64,000 nt of DNA, from NCBI GenBank assembly GCA_001931905.2, contig MSJI02000499.1, positions 62,001 to 126,000 on the forward strand, written 5' to 3'. The position numbers were made by a program, and so were the translations under genes. This DNA is from Cladosporium sp. IMV 00045. Taxonomy: Eukaryota; Ascomycota; Dothideomycetes; Cladosporiales; Cladosporiaceae. The notes under the pieces were generated by a model. That model was not told where the DNA came from. It did not search any database and worked only from the letters and a program-made list of their open reading frames with translations. The stretch's first letter is position 1. Each line of letters opens with the position of its first letter. Of the stretch, positions 45,752 to 56,129 are shown in pieces.

Positions 45752-48555
45752 CTTGTCAAACGGTCGTTTGCAGGTAGAGACCGAAAAGGTTGTAGTGTGT
45801 ATATAACAGGTGGGGCAATGAGCTGTTTATAGTTGGCGAGTCGTAGATGATGGAAGTGAAGTTGCCGTTAAGCAAAGAAGGACGAGAGCTGCTGGGAATG
45901 TAGGTGTAGGTGTGGGTGATGATGTCGATGTCAATAGAGAGAGGAAGGTTGTAGGATGAGGATCGAGAAGTAGTGAGGTGGTGGAAGGTAAGGTGAGGCA
46001 AGTCAAGACGAGTCGAGATTTAGTCAGTCCGGTGAGAGATCACATGCGCACACGCTATCGCACAAGGGAATCCAGGCGGCAATGCTGGCACGTGGAGCTG
46101 CTTTTTAGCTTGAGATGGATGCTGCTGCCAGTAGAGAAGGCGCGAAGGAGCTGGGGGGCGATTGCTCTGCTCTCGCGCAAACGGTCCAACGGCGGCACTT
46201 TCAGAGAGCTGGCTGGCACCAATTGAAAGAGGCACGGATGATGGCGGGCGTCTTGGTCGCTGCTGGACAATGGCAATTAGGGCGAGTGAGGTCGGCGCCG
46301 ATGATGAGATGGAGACGAGACACGAGACGAGCGGGCAAATCGATCCGACACAAAGGCGCAACAAGCAAATTATTTGTCGCGGAGCCGTGAATGAGCCAAG
46401 AGTGAGGCTTTCTCTCGTTCTGACAAGGAAGGTGAAGGGGGAGGGAGGAAGGAAGATCTAGACGGTGGTTCAAAGGCGGGTCATGTCAAATGTTAATCAG
46501 AGCTCACAACAGTCAGCTCCTCCCTTCTGCAACTCTTTCTCCTCTCTGCCCCTCTGCCCCTCTTTGCCTGTCTCTCTCTCACTCAGCACATGCTTCACAC
46601 CGCGCGCGCTCTACCCAACCATTCCCTCCCTCCCACCCTACCGCAGACTGCATGCATGCGCGGGCGAGGCGTCCATGGCAGATACACCCGGCTTCGTCTG
46701 TGTTTAGGCAGCCGTTCGGTGGCTTGATGCAGCCCTCGCGGCTTGCAGATAGCCGTCAGACGCCATCCCGTGCTCGACGGATCATTGACTGCATATCATC
46801 CGACTACTGTCAGCGACAATCACAGACGTCGAGCCCGGTAGTCGATAATTAGCATCGTTCCAACCAACCAAAATGAGCCAACCCTCCGGGGACAGACACC
46901 GATCAGGTCGTCGATGTGGGGATTTCGATGAGGCCGGCCTGGCGGGCGCCGCTTTTCCAACATGCCAAAGTGGAGTCACTCCGCAAGCGAATACCTCCTA
47001 CAAATATGCCGGCCAGCAACGCGGTGTGAGTGGACCGTCGAGACCATCTGCAATCAAAAAAGCTGCCATGCCTCGAGCAAATCACGTCGCGCGACCGCTC
47101 TCCATTTTCTCTTTTTCCCTCACGCTCGAAATGCATGTTTAGATTGCGCTTGCGTCTCTTAGCCCCCGTTCCCGTGTTCTGTCTGCCATGCGGCCGTGCG
47201 GTCGCCGGCGATGGGTCGCCCTGCAACCCCCATCACCTTCTCACTACTTTTCTCCCTCCACCGTGTCCCCATCTAGCTCTGCCGCCATTGGCCTAGTCGG
47301 CCCTTGGGTCGGCTGCTAGCAGGCGCGACAATTGCATTTGCATGCACGCGCGGATGCAGCTGGCCTGTCGCCGTCCCAGCAGAGAGACGAGAAAGAAGAG
47401 ACCACTCCTGTAGTTCCCTCGCGTGTCGCCGAGAACATATGCAAGCCGGCCCAAGGCATGGAGAGGGATCACGGTACTGTACAGAAACACCCGCCCTGCT
47501 GTGGAGCCGCTGGGGGACTTCTCAGGTGTTTGTCATGAAGGCGGCAGGATGATCGACCCGGGGGAAGAAGTCACGTCTCCATTCTTTTCCAGATTAAATG
47601 TAATCAACCAAAGGGTCCTCGGCGGCCGGTTGAAGGCGCTGCACCGCCGTTCTGATGAGATTCACTCGCAAACGGCTGGCTTGAGCGCCAAAAGGCACGC
47701 CAAAGGCTACCTTGTTAGGAGAAGCCAGTGGGGCAGCAGCAGTAGCAGCAGCTCGGACTTCGTACAATATCTTGTACAGTTCTTGTGTCGTTCGAGTGCA
47801 TGTACTCTTGTACTTGTAGACGCGATATATGTTGGCCGCGGGTCTCGTCGTCTCGTCGTCATGTGCTGACTACGAGCTTCTATCCTAGGCAATACTTGTT
47901 CGAGACTGTATATACCTGTACTTGAGACCAAACATGTGCTTGAGCTTGCAGTCTTGGAGGAGGCTCCCCACGCCAGAATTATTGATCGACCATCTACTGC
48001 ATTGTGCATGAAGCGTTGCGGCAGATTAGATGGCGATGATAGGACATGGATCAACGCATATCGTGTCGGCCGAACGTCTCACCGGTCTTGCGTCGTCATG
48101 ATTCAACAGAAAATTGTTGTTGTCAAAGAGCTCTCGTTCAATGGAAGTCCTTCCAGACCTTAGGTAACAGTCTGCCTTCCTGCGGTGTCACTAAGCCCAC
48201 AACGCAGGAAGGCGCGATAGTGATCTGACAAAGTCGCTTTCGCCGCCTCATCTACACGCATGGAACATCCACAACATTCAGAAGTGACCGATCGCAAAAA
48301 ACAACATGATCCCATTCCTAGTCACAAAGTGAATGCACAATCCGACCGGGGATGCGATCCGCCTCAGGCGATCTGGGTACTGTACGACACGACCGGAACC
48401 TCCCAGGGCGGTGAGAACCCCCAAAAGACTGCAGCCTCGCTGCTGCAGACCCCAACGGCCAGTGATAGCCCTACTGCGGTCACCCTTGCAACGTGCATCC
48501 AGCGACTTGCTACAACCTACTGTACCCCAATGATCTTCGGGAGAGCTCGGCGGCA
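45752..48555. other. 2.8-kb intergenic region between divergent genes
   Basis: Holds the promoter of the RRM gene on the left and that of the broken gene on the right. CT-rich tracts lie at about 46505-46590 and 47240-47270, and an AGC microsatellite at 47735-47752. Several open frames up to 148 codons are present but have no recognisable motif. Long leaders or a non-coding RNA could be here. Confidence 0.35.
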
Positions 48556-50813
48556 ATGGACATCCAAGGCTGGCTCCTAGGCACCACTGACAGAGCGCTA
48601 CCTGATCCTTCTGACGGACTCGCGATCCAGACGTCTACATTTCTCCCACCGGCCTCGGTCGAGCAGAGGTACCATCGCAAACGTCAGCGAGCGACCAGCG
48701 ACAGCTCGATACTTGCTCCTCGGTGTCTATCGAATGGTAGGAGCAAGGAAGACCAAGCAGGCCGCGACGTGGGAAAGACCGGGCATCGCCGACATGTGAA
48801 TCTACCTGTTGTCGCTCGTCCTGACTCAGCGAACCTGCATGACCGTTCCCTGTCGACTGTTGAGGCGAAGGTTGTGGCTGATCCTGACAAGCAAGCTCTC
48901 GCGAAGCCCTATGAGAAGCGAGCGAGGCACAAAACCAAGGCTGATCGCTACGAGCCTAAAGGGAGGAGAGGGGAAGAGAAGAGAGAGCGTGGTGGTCGTG
49001 ACGACCGCAAGTCAGGACGGAAACGTGATCGGGTTCGTCGTGCTGGTGATGGCAAACGGACAGAGCCACTCATTCAGGGATTCAAGCTGAAGAATGGGCC
49101 GAAGAACAGTCGGCTGACAGTGAGTCTCTTCCTTTGCCTCCCTGGTCGAACGGAATTGTCTGACCGATGTGTAGCTGAAGCAAGACGTCAGTGCTGGAGT
49201 CTTCAAACATGGTCGTGCTTCCGCACAGGTGCAAGGAAGAAACGCTGGATGTATGTCACCTCTGAGCTTGTGGGTATCTTGTACTGCCTAACGTCTGAGC
49301 AGTGCCTGACCTTGTTTTCAACGAACTGAGGTTCTTGCAAACCTCCAAAGACCACCAGAACGAACAGCATGCTTTGCGCAACCAGCCAACCCAACACAAC
49401 GAGAAGCCCGAGAATGACCGCGAGGAGATCTCAGCGTATTTCTCAAAGCACAGCGACGCAATTCTCTAGACGGGTCGCTGGCGGCTACGCGGAAACCGAC
49501 AGAGCAAGTCTTTGTACCCAACAGAGATGCCTCTCCTGGTCAGTCTGAAGCACGACAAGCTGGCAGCAGCCCTCTAATACCAGATAAAAAGCTTCCAGCT
49601 GTTCCTTATCTTGGCTTTGGAAGTAAAGGCATGGTCAGTCGAGCAGTCGTGAGCCTCGTCCTTCGTCATCAGCTAGTTATCTCACGTGGTCGAGTCTGGT
49701 GGGTGTTTCCTGTGCAAAGGGGAAGCAAAATCCAGCTTGACAAGCCATTGGAAGCAGGCCAGTTATCAATGCAGAGAGAATGCACTTGGAAGCCAGTCGT
49801 CATCGGCAGGTAGATCATGTGGACATGCTCAACCTGTTGTTGGTGCGCCTAAGCATACAGGCAGAATTCGTGGCATCAACTCGCCACGCCAGCAAGTAAG
49901 AGGCAGCAGCCTCTTCCAAGCGACGAGTTTCTCTCCTGGACGAGCTCGAAGCGATGTTTCCATGCGTGACGCTCAGCTGGATGGAGCTACATCGCAATCA
50001 CTGCCGATTGCGCCGCGAAATGCTGTCAAAGAGCGTGGACAGCTGATGGTGAGATACCAGCATCATCTTCGGGTGCGAAGAGTTTCGATACAGCAGATAT
50101 CCTGAACATCAAGCAGAGACTTACAGCGCTGGCACAACAATCTCCGCTGAATGTGAGTGTCGATTGCCACCTGCCGAATGACAAAGAGAATATACATCCG
50201 CCTAGCACGTCTTCGACGACCAAAGTACTTCGATCAGCACGAGAGGCGTTGATGCAAATGATCGAGATACGCTCGCAAAGCCATCGAGACTGATGATGAT
50301 CAGTTAGATGACTTGCGTGTGAATCTGCTTGAGGTTCCGTTACACGTGGGTACGTTCAATGTGCAGCATTTGCCAAAGCGAATTATGCCTGGAATTGGCG
50401 AAAACGATATAGCAGACCATCCGGGTGGTTCTCCCTGGTTGTCGACAGATCACTATCCTGATCAGAATCACATGGCGGAAAGCCAGCACGCACGGGAGTA
50501 TAATCATCTCCCTCTGCGAGAGACGCTGGTCACGTATCCTCAAGGCGCATACCTGGATGGTAGCGCCGCGGAGACTTTCAGAAGGCCAAATCGCATGTAC
50601 ACGCCAGTATTGCACCATGAACGACCAGGCAGATATTCTCCAGTGACGCATGCAAGACACTTTCAGTGGTCCAGGAGCGGCATGTCCACAAGAAAGACTG
50701 CATCCAACAAAGCTTTTGCAGCACATGATGCTCATCTGGACGATGGTGTCGTTGCTGATCAGACACTCGAGGATGGTCTTCAGGGTTTCTGGAGACCGCA
50801 CCGACTGTACTGA
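48556..50813 (+). pseudogene. Conserved fungal gene of unknown function, interrupted
   Basis: The 5' part reads well: exon 48556-49119 (MDIQGWLLGTTDRALPDP..., basic region KRARHKTKADRYEPK, LIQGFKLKNGPKNSRLT), intron 49120-49174, exon 49175-49250 (LKQDVSAGVFKHGRASAQ), intron 49251-49302, exon from 49303 (LPDLVFNELRFLQ). The frame then hits TAG at 49467-49469, giving 268 residues. Coding sense continues in another frame (SLDGSLAATRKPTEQVFVPN, AVPYLGFGSKG), then in a third (SSSREPRPSSSASYLTWS), and the expected C-terminus is in 50313-50813, ending GFWRPHRLY. The simplest reading is at least two 1-base losses, near 49441-49447 and near 49628-49632. It may be a recent pseudogene or carry assembly errors. 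The function of the family is unknown to me; the composition is nuclear-like and disordered. Confidence 0.65.
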
Positions 50814-51611
50814 GTCATGTTCCCGCATGTGGTCCGCCTCCACTGTACTGGTGGCAGGATGAGGAGGTGTTGGGATGTCGATAGAAAGCCAAAGATCATA
50901 CCACGCGTGTAAAGCCATCGAACATCTATATCGCAGTCTGAATGTAGTCTTTAATTCCTTCGAAGGGTCCAGTGATGATGTCTCGGCATATCAAGATCTC
51001 AACGCACTGACGTGATCTGCTGCCGTAAACCTTGACAGAAGCCCGCGGCTCCTGACGACAGCCGACGGGCGGCGGAAACAACGAAAAACGGACGGGAGGA
51101 AGTGAACAGCGCAAACCATCAGCCTGCCAGCAGAACAGCCCCAGCAGACCACCTCGCCGCCACATCTCAAGCAGAGACTTTACCTAGGTAACGTGACCCC
51201 CTCCTCTGGCAAAGCAACGTCTATTGTATCACCGACCCTCGGCCTAGAGAGTAGCAATATCGCTGCTATGCTTTCGTAGTAAGTATTAATATTTTGCAAC
51301 AGCCCATGTTCGCCGCGCGCCCGCACACCGCCCATCCCCTGCGTCCATTGAGACCACTGCTCGCCGCCCCGTTTCACCACACCAACAAGCGACCGGCCGC
51401 GTTTGCTGTGACGTTTTCTACGCTGGCGCCGAATTCACCCCCACGAGCGACTTCAACGACCCCTCGCTGCCCCACCAGTGCTGCCAACGCCGACAAAATT
51501 CCTTCCCAGCGAACGACTACTGCCACCTTTCGCGCGGCGCAGCTTCACAGTCACTTCTCTTCATCCTCCTCATCCTCTTCTATCCCCAAGAACACAGGAC
51601 TCACAGCAACA
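50814..51611. promoter_or_regulatory. Pyrophosphatase upstream region with in-frame open extension
   Basis: The region upstream of inorganic pyrophosphatase. From 51294 to the main ATG at 51612 the frame is open (106 codons) with ATGs at 51294 and 51306; the predicted sequence is rich in Arg, Ala, Pro and Ser and poor in acidic residues. Confidence 0.5.
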
Positions 51612-52721
51612 ATGGCTCAGACTCTCTCCAACGCCCCGAGCGTCTTCACCCCCCGCAAGATCGGTGCTCCCCACACCCTCGAGCACCGCATCTACATCGA
51701 GAAGGATGGCGTCCCCGTCTCGCCCTTCCACGACATCCCGCTCTACGCCAACGAGCAGCAGACCGTCCTGAACATGGTCGTCGAGATCCCCCGCTGGACC
51801 AACGCTAAGCAGGAGGTGCGTGTCTTGTCTGCAGCCCCAATTCGCCCCGTTGAGATCTTTGTTTCGGCAGCATCAACAATGACGCAGTCTTGAACCATTG
51901 GGTCATCAGCAAAAAATACAACATTCTGTATCATCAGGACTTCAAGCTGACAAGTCATCCCACTGCAGATCTCCAAGGAGGAGGCCCTCAACCCCATCAA
52001 GCAGGACACCAAGAAGGGCAAGCTGCGCTTCGTCCGCAACTGCTTCCCCCACAAGGGTTACCTCTGGAACTACGGTGCCTTCCCCCAGACCTGGGAGGAC
52101 CCCAACGTCACCCACCCCGAGACCAAGCAGAACGGCGACAACGACCCCCTCGACGTCTGTGAGATCGGCGAGCTCGTCGCCAAGCCCGGTGAGGTCAAGC
52201 AGGTCAAGGTCCTCGGCGTGATGGCTCTCCTCGACGAGGGCGAGACCGACTGGAAGATCATTGTCATCGACGTCAATGACCCTCTGGCCCCGCGCCTCAA
52301 CGACGTCGAGGACGTCGAGCGCCACCTGCCCGGCCTCCTGCGCGCCACCAACGAGTGGTTCCGCATCTACAAGATCCCCGATGGAAAGCCCGAGAACCAG
52401 TTCGCCTTCTCCGGCGAGTGCAAGAACAAGAAGTACGCCATGGACGTCGTCCGCGAGTGCGCCGAGGCTTGGGAGAAGCTCATCACCGGCAAGACCCCCA
52501 AGGGTGACATCAGCCTGTAAGTATTACCTGGGAGATTGCAGAAATGTCATGAGGGTGTATCAGCGACTAACAAGAATTACAGTGCCAACACCTCTGTCCC
52601 CCACAGCAACGACCGCGTCGACCCCGCCTCCCTCAACATCCCCAAGGGCGAGGAAAAGACCCCCGCCCCCATCGACCCGTCCATTGACAAGTGGTTCTAC
52701 ATCTCCGGTGCCTCTGCTTGA
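51612..52721 (+). CDS. IPP1: Inorganic pyrophosphatase (soluble, family I)
   Basis: Three exons, 51612-51815, 51969-52516, 52583-52721, give 296 residues, close to yeast Ipp1. It hydrolyses pyrophosphate to phosphate, driving nucleotide, protein and lipid synthesis. Family blocks are [46 protein letters not shown], and the metal-binding signature [11 protein letters not shown], followed by [15 protein letters not shown]. The first intron is 153 nt, longer than others nearby. The start at 51612 gives the usual cytosolic length. An in-frame extension up to 51294 would add 106 residues that look like a mitochondrial presequence, so a second isoform is possible. Splice junctions (GTGCGT...CAG, GTAAGT...CAG) keep phase. 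Confidence 0.95.
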
Positions 52722-53162
52722 ATTTCCAAGCCGTCTGCTGTGTTGTAGTCTCTCGAATGGGATGGCCACGGCAGTATGATGGGAAAGGTATACACGGAAA
52801 CAAGATGGCGGGGAAACTGTCATTTTGAAAGAAACAGCATGCAGCATAGATAAAAGCTTGCCAACGAGATTGACGTGTCATAAGAAATTTTTGCTCTTTA
52901 TGTGTATCATGTTGATATACTCTGTCATGTATAACAATCTCGAATGTGAATGTGAACGTCAGGTTCAACAGCCAATAAAGATCACGTGACATCGCGAGTC
53001 TCGCGCAGCTGAACGCGACTTACCTCACCCGACTTCACATCCACAAAGACCTCCAACTCCAATTCTTGCCAAAAGCGATCTGCCAACTGCCAATTGGTGC
53101 ACTTGCGCCCGCATGTTCAAACACAAACCTGATTTCTCAAATGCCACCACGCCGTAATCGAA
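52722..53162. other. Intergenic region, pyrophosphatase to RTC4
   Basis: About 440 bases. An ATG at 53141 opens a 24-codon frame ending at 53215 that overlaps the RTC4 start in another frame. Confidence 0.45.
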
Positions 53163-54821
53163 ATGCCTATCCTCCGCCGCAACGCCAAACCCCTCCTCCG
53201 CCAGGTCAACAATAAACCTCACGCGAGTAGTGATGATCACCACGAAAACACTGCGGCAACAGCAAAAGAAGCTTCAGTCAAAGGCGCGGGAGTACTCCCC
53301 ACCCCTCCTCTCTCAGGAAAGAACGCAAAGAACGGAAATGGGAACGGCGCTGGGAATGGTTCAAAGAACGCGCAAAACAAAGAGAACGAAGAGGGGGATA
53401 TCTTCGCGGATCCGATGTCGAGCAGCGATGATGAAGAAGGGGCAGAACCTGTGCAGAGGGTGAGTGGAAGCTTGAAGGAGAATGGGAATGGGAATCGAAA
53501 TATACACGCCGTCCCGCCTCCTTCGAAGCTCGGATTCAAGCACGCCAGAGGGTTCAATGCGCCGAACGATGCGAAGAGCGGCTTCAGACCGCCTCCTGGC
53601 ATGGCTAGTCAACAGAGCGGAGGGAGTGGGACGAGTAAGCGAAGCGCGAGCGAGGATCATGAAGGGGACGACGACGAAGGCGCCAATTCGGACGACATGG
53701 TTTTCAGCTCGCAGGCTTCGTCGCAGCAAAGGAAGAAGACGCGCGTAGCTGGGAATGGCACTGGTACTGGCAGGAAACCTGTGGTGGGGAACATCCACGC
53801 ACCGCCGACTGGTGGACGGGTGGCTATGCGTTATGGCAAGAGAAAGATTTTGACCGCGAAGGATCGGAAGGAGAAGAAGACGAACGCTGCTGGGTTTAAG
53901 ACGCCGAAGGGTTTACAGGCTGCAAGCGAGAAAGCCAAGTCACCGCCCAAGTTCAAGTTCGCAAAGGGCGCGGACGTCTTCACTTTCGGTCAAGGCGAGG
54001 ACGAAGCACAAAATCTCGAAGCATCAGAGAATGACCCATCCGAACTTAGCGAGCTGAGCTCAGCAGAAAGCGAAGTGGAAGAAATCGACCCGCAAACACT
54101 CAACCTGCCCGCGCCGAAAAAGTACACGCCCACAGCCGACTGCGGCGTGTGCGGCGCACGCGTTCCACTCCAATTAAAGCAAGAGTTCGAAATCAGATAT
54201 TCCCTCGGCAAAGCGCTGACGTACAAGTGGCAGCAGCGCTTCTGCCGCTTCCACAAAGTTGAAGCCGCCAAAATCGTCTGGGTCGAGCGCGGGTATCCCT
54301 CCATCGAATGGAACAAACTGGACGAGCGATTGCGCGAGCATCACGGACGACTTGTCGCCGTGCTGGAAGGGAAGGAGGCTTCGCCGTACCGCGCGAGATT
54401 GCAGAAGGTGCTTGATTCTGGCACTACGAGGACGGCGATGAAGGCTTTCAACGCTGCTACTGGTACTACTTCCACGAGTGCAGAAGGGCAAGAAACGAAC
54501 CTCGAAATCAAACCAGGCTACTACGGCCCCCGAGGCGAGAAGTTGATGACCGAGCACATTCTGAGCCACTTCTCCGCGCGCCTACGCGAGCTGGCTCTCA
54601 CCGACCCGCTCATCAAGGCTTCGGGCGTTGCGGGCGGCGTTTCTGGTTTCGTGCAGGCTGTGTTAGTGCCGGAGTTGGCTGTTGCTCTCGTTGAGGGGGA
54701 TTTGACAGTTGATGCGAGCAGAGCGAGAAGGGTGCTTGCGGAGAGTCTTGAGGTGGGCGAGTTGTTGAATGAGGAGGTTGATGAGAGGGTTGAGAGGGAT
54801 GGGGAAGTTGAGGGGGGATGA
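53163..54821 (+). CDS. RTC4: RTC4-like protein (restriction of telomere capping 4)
   Basis: Single exon, 552 residues. The N-terminus (RRNAKPLLRQVNNK) and first 320 residues are disordered, with Gly/Asn repeats and acidic Ser clusters. The C-terminal RTC4 domain (about 335-520) includes DCGVCGARVPLQLKQEF, WQQRFCRFHKVE, YYGPRGEKLMTEHILSHF and VSGFVQAVLVPELAVALV. The domain pairs cysteines and a histidine (CGVC, FCRFH) that could bind zinc. Yeast RTC4 affects telomere capping genetically; molecular function is not defined. A nuclear location is likely from basic and acidic runs (KRKILTAKDRKEKK). The chosen ATG is preferred because its peptide matches family N-termini; an out-of-frame ATG lies 22 bases upstream. 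Confidence 0.87.
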   Translation: MPILRRNAKPLLRQVNNKPHASSDDHHENTAATAKEASVKGAGVLPTPPLSGKNAKNGNGNGAGNGSKNAQNKENEEGDIFADPMSSSDDEEGAEPVQRVSGSLKENGNGNRNIHAVPPPSKLGFKHARGFNAPNDAKSGFRPPPGMASQQSGGSGTSKRSASEDHEGDDDEGANSDDMVFSSQASSQQRKKTRVAGNGTGTGRKPVVGNIHAPPTGGRVAMRYGKRKILTAKDRKEKKTNAAGFKTPKGLQAASEKAKSPPKFKFAKGADVFTFGQGEDEAQNLEASENDPSELSELSSAESEVEEIDPQTLNLPAPKKYTPTADCGVCGARVPLQLKQEFEIRYSLGKALTYKWQQRFCRFHKVEAAKIVWVERGYPSIEWNKLDERLREHHGRLVAVLEGKEASPYRARLQKVLDSGTTRTAMKAFNAATGTTSTSAEGQETNLEIKPGYYGPRGEKLMTEHILSHFSARLRELALTDPLIKASGVAGGVSGFVQAVLVPELAVALVEGDLTVDASRARRVLAESLEVGELLNEEVDERVERDGEVEGG

Positions 54822-55405
54822 TGGAGGGACTTTGAGGAGAGAGGTTGTCAAATGGTCTTGATCTTGATTTGAAGAGAGGCGAGGAGATGTCTGGCTTTTG
54901 ATTTTCTTCTGCATGTTCATGAAGCATGATTTTTCGAGATACCCTTTCGTTTGCTTTTTATACATTTATATGAATACATCGTAGTAGCTTTTTCGCAGCA
55001 AATCGCAAATCTGAGAGATGTGGTATGGTCTCGAGAACCGTCTGGTCGTTTTGGCCAATATCACTGCTCTTCTCGAAGCCTGTTTGTACAGCCACAGCCG
55101 TGGTCAATTCAAATACACCGATTCCTGAACACCACTTCTCTGGGTTGAAGACCAATGCACCGGCATGCATTGGTACTTCCCCCAACAAGACGATCCTCCT
55201 CACACGCACGTTCTGTTTGTTCCCGCGCGTGTCCCCTTCCTTCTCCCTTCATGCTCAGAGCAATGGAGCTCGAAATCTCCAGTTCGGCACCCCAATCTTC
55301 CCATCCAAGCAATCCTGTCCCGAAAATCCAACAACCCATGATCTCGGACCCCATCACATCCCATCTTTCACCCCATTTTCCTCATGATCGTCGCTTCTGC
55401 TTTCC
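54822..55405. other. Intergenic region between convergent RTC4 and mL53 genes
   Basis: About 580 bases, 3' ends of both neighbours. No feature was recognised. Confidence 0.4.
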
Positions 55406-55796
55406 TTAACCATCCAGCTCCTCCTGCCTCAGCAACTGCCTAGAATGCCTGTCCACTTCCGCCTGAATATCCCTGATCTTCAGTTTCTCCAGGTCGAGGG
55501 TCATTTCCTTGCCATCCTCTGTTTCACAAGAAAGTCAGTCAGCATACCCATTCTTTCGCCGGTCCGAAAGTCTCCTCTGCTTCGCAGGAAAAGTACCAGG
55601 AATAAAACGTACTGAACTTCAACGCCAAAGTCGCGGGCACGCTTTTCTGCGCCTGGCCCAACATTTTCACGTCGAAGGTCATGGACTGGCGGGCGTTGGG
55701 CGGCAGCATGGCGAGGAAGGTGCGCGCCGTCTTGCCGGATTTCGGGTTGAAGGGCGAGAAGGCCGTGCTGACTGAGGTGAGGTAGCGGGTGAGCAT
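55406..55796 (-). CDS. MRPL44: Mitochondrial ribosomal protein mL53
   Basis: Two exons, complement(55406..55518, 55613..55796), give 98 residues; the intron is 94 nt (GTACGT...CAG). The protein matches mL53 of the mitochondrial large ribosomal subunit (yeast Mrpl44): it starts MLTRYLTSVSTAFSPFNP, then KTARTFLAMLPP, a beta segment ending ATLALKF and, after the intron, KDGKEMTLDLEKLKIRDIQAEVDRHSRQL. The small size and thioredoxin-like short fold are normal for the family. Start upstream distance and composition fit import without a long presequence. It is head-to-head with NTR2, starts 333 bases apart, so the promoter is shared or overlapping. Confidence 0.9.
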
Positions 55797-56129
55797 TTTC
55801 GGTTGTTGTCTGCAGTCGTTGTTGGGAGTAGTGGGAGAGAGGTGAATCGGGTGGTTTTTGTGGTTTCAACGGTCTGGTCTGGTTTGGGAGAGCTGGAATG
55901 GGTCGGAGGTGGATTTGCGGAGGAGCGAAAGGACGAGACGTTGGCGTTGGCCGAATCGGGAAGCTTGCGATGAGCGCGACGTTCACATGTCGTTTTGGTT
56001 CGATCAACTTTGACTTCATTAACAACATATACACCTTTCTGCAAATCGTTGCTTTTCTTGTGAGGAAGTTGATCAAGAGACGGTTCAACACATTGAATCA
56101 GACTCTACGGCAAAACCAGCTCAGCAATT
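55797..56129. promoter_or_regulatory. Bidirectional promoter, mL53 / NTR2
   Basis: 333 bases between divergent ATGs of a mitochondrial ribosomal and a spliceosomal protein gene. No defined element was recognised. Confidence 0.5.

Noticed and set aside
46465..47142. Several frames in CT-rich sequence upstream of the RRM gene
   Set aside because: Composition follows the low-complexity DNA; no motif or conserved start.
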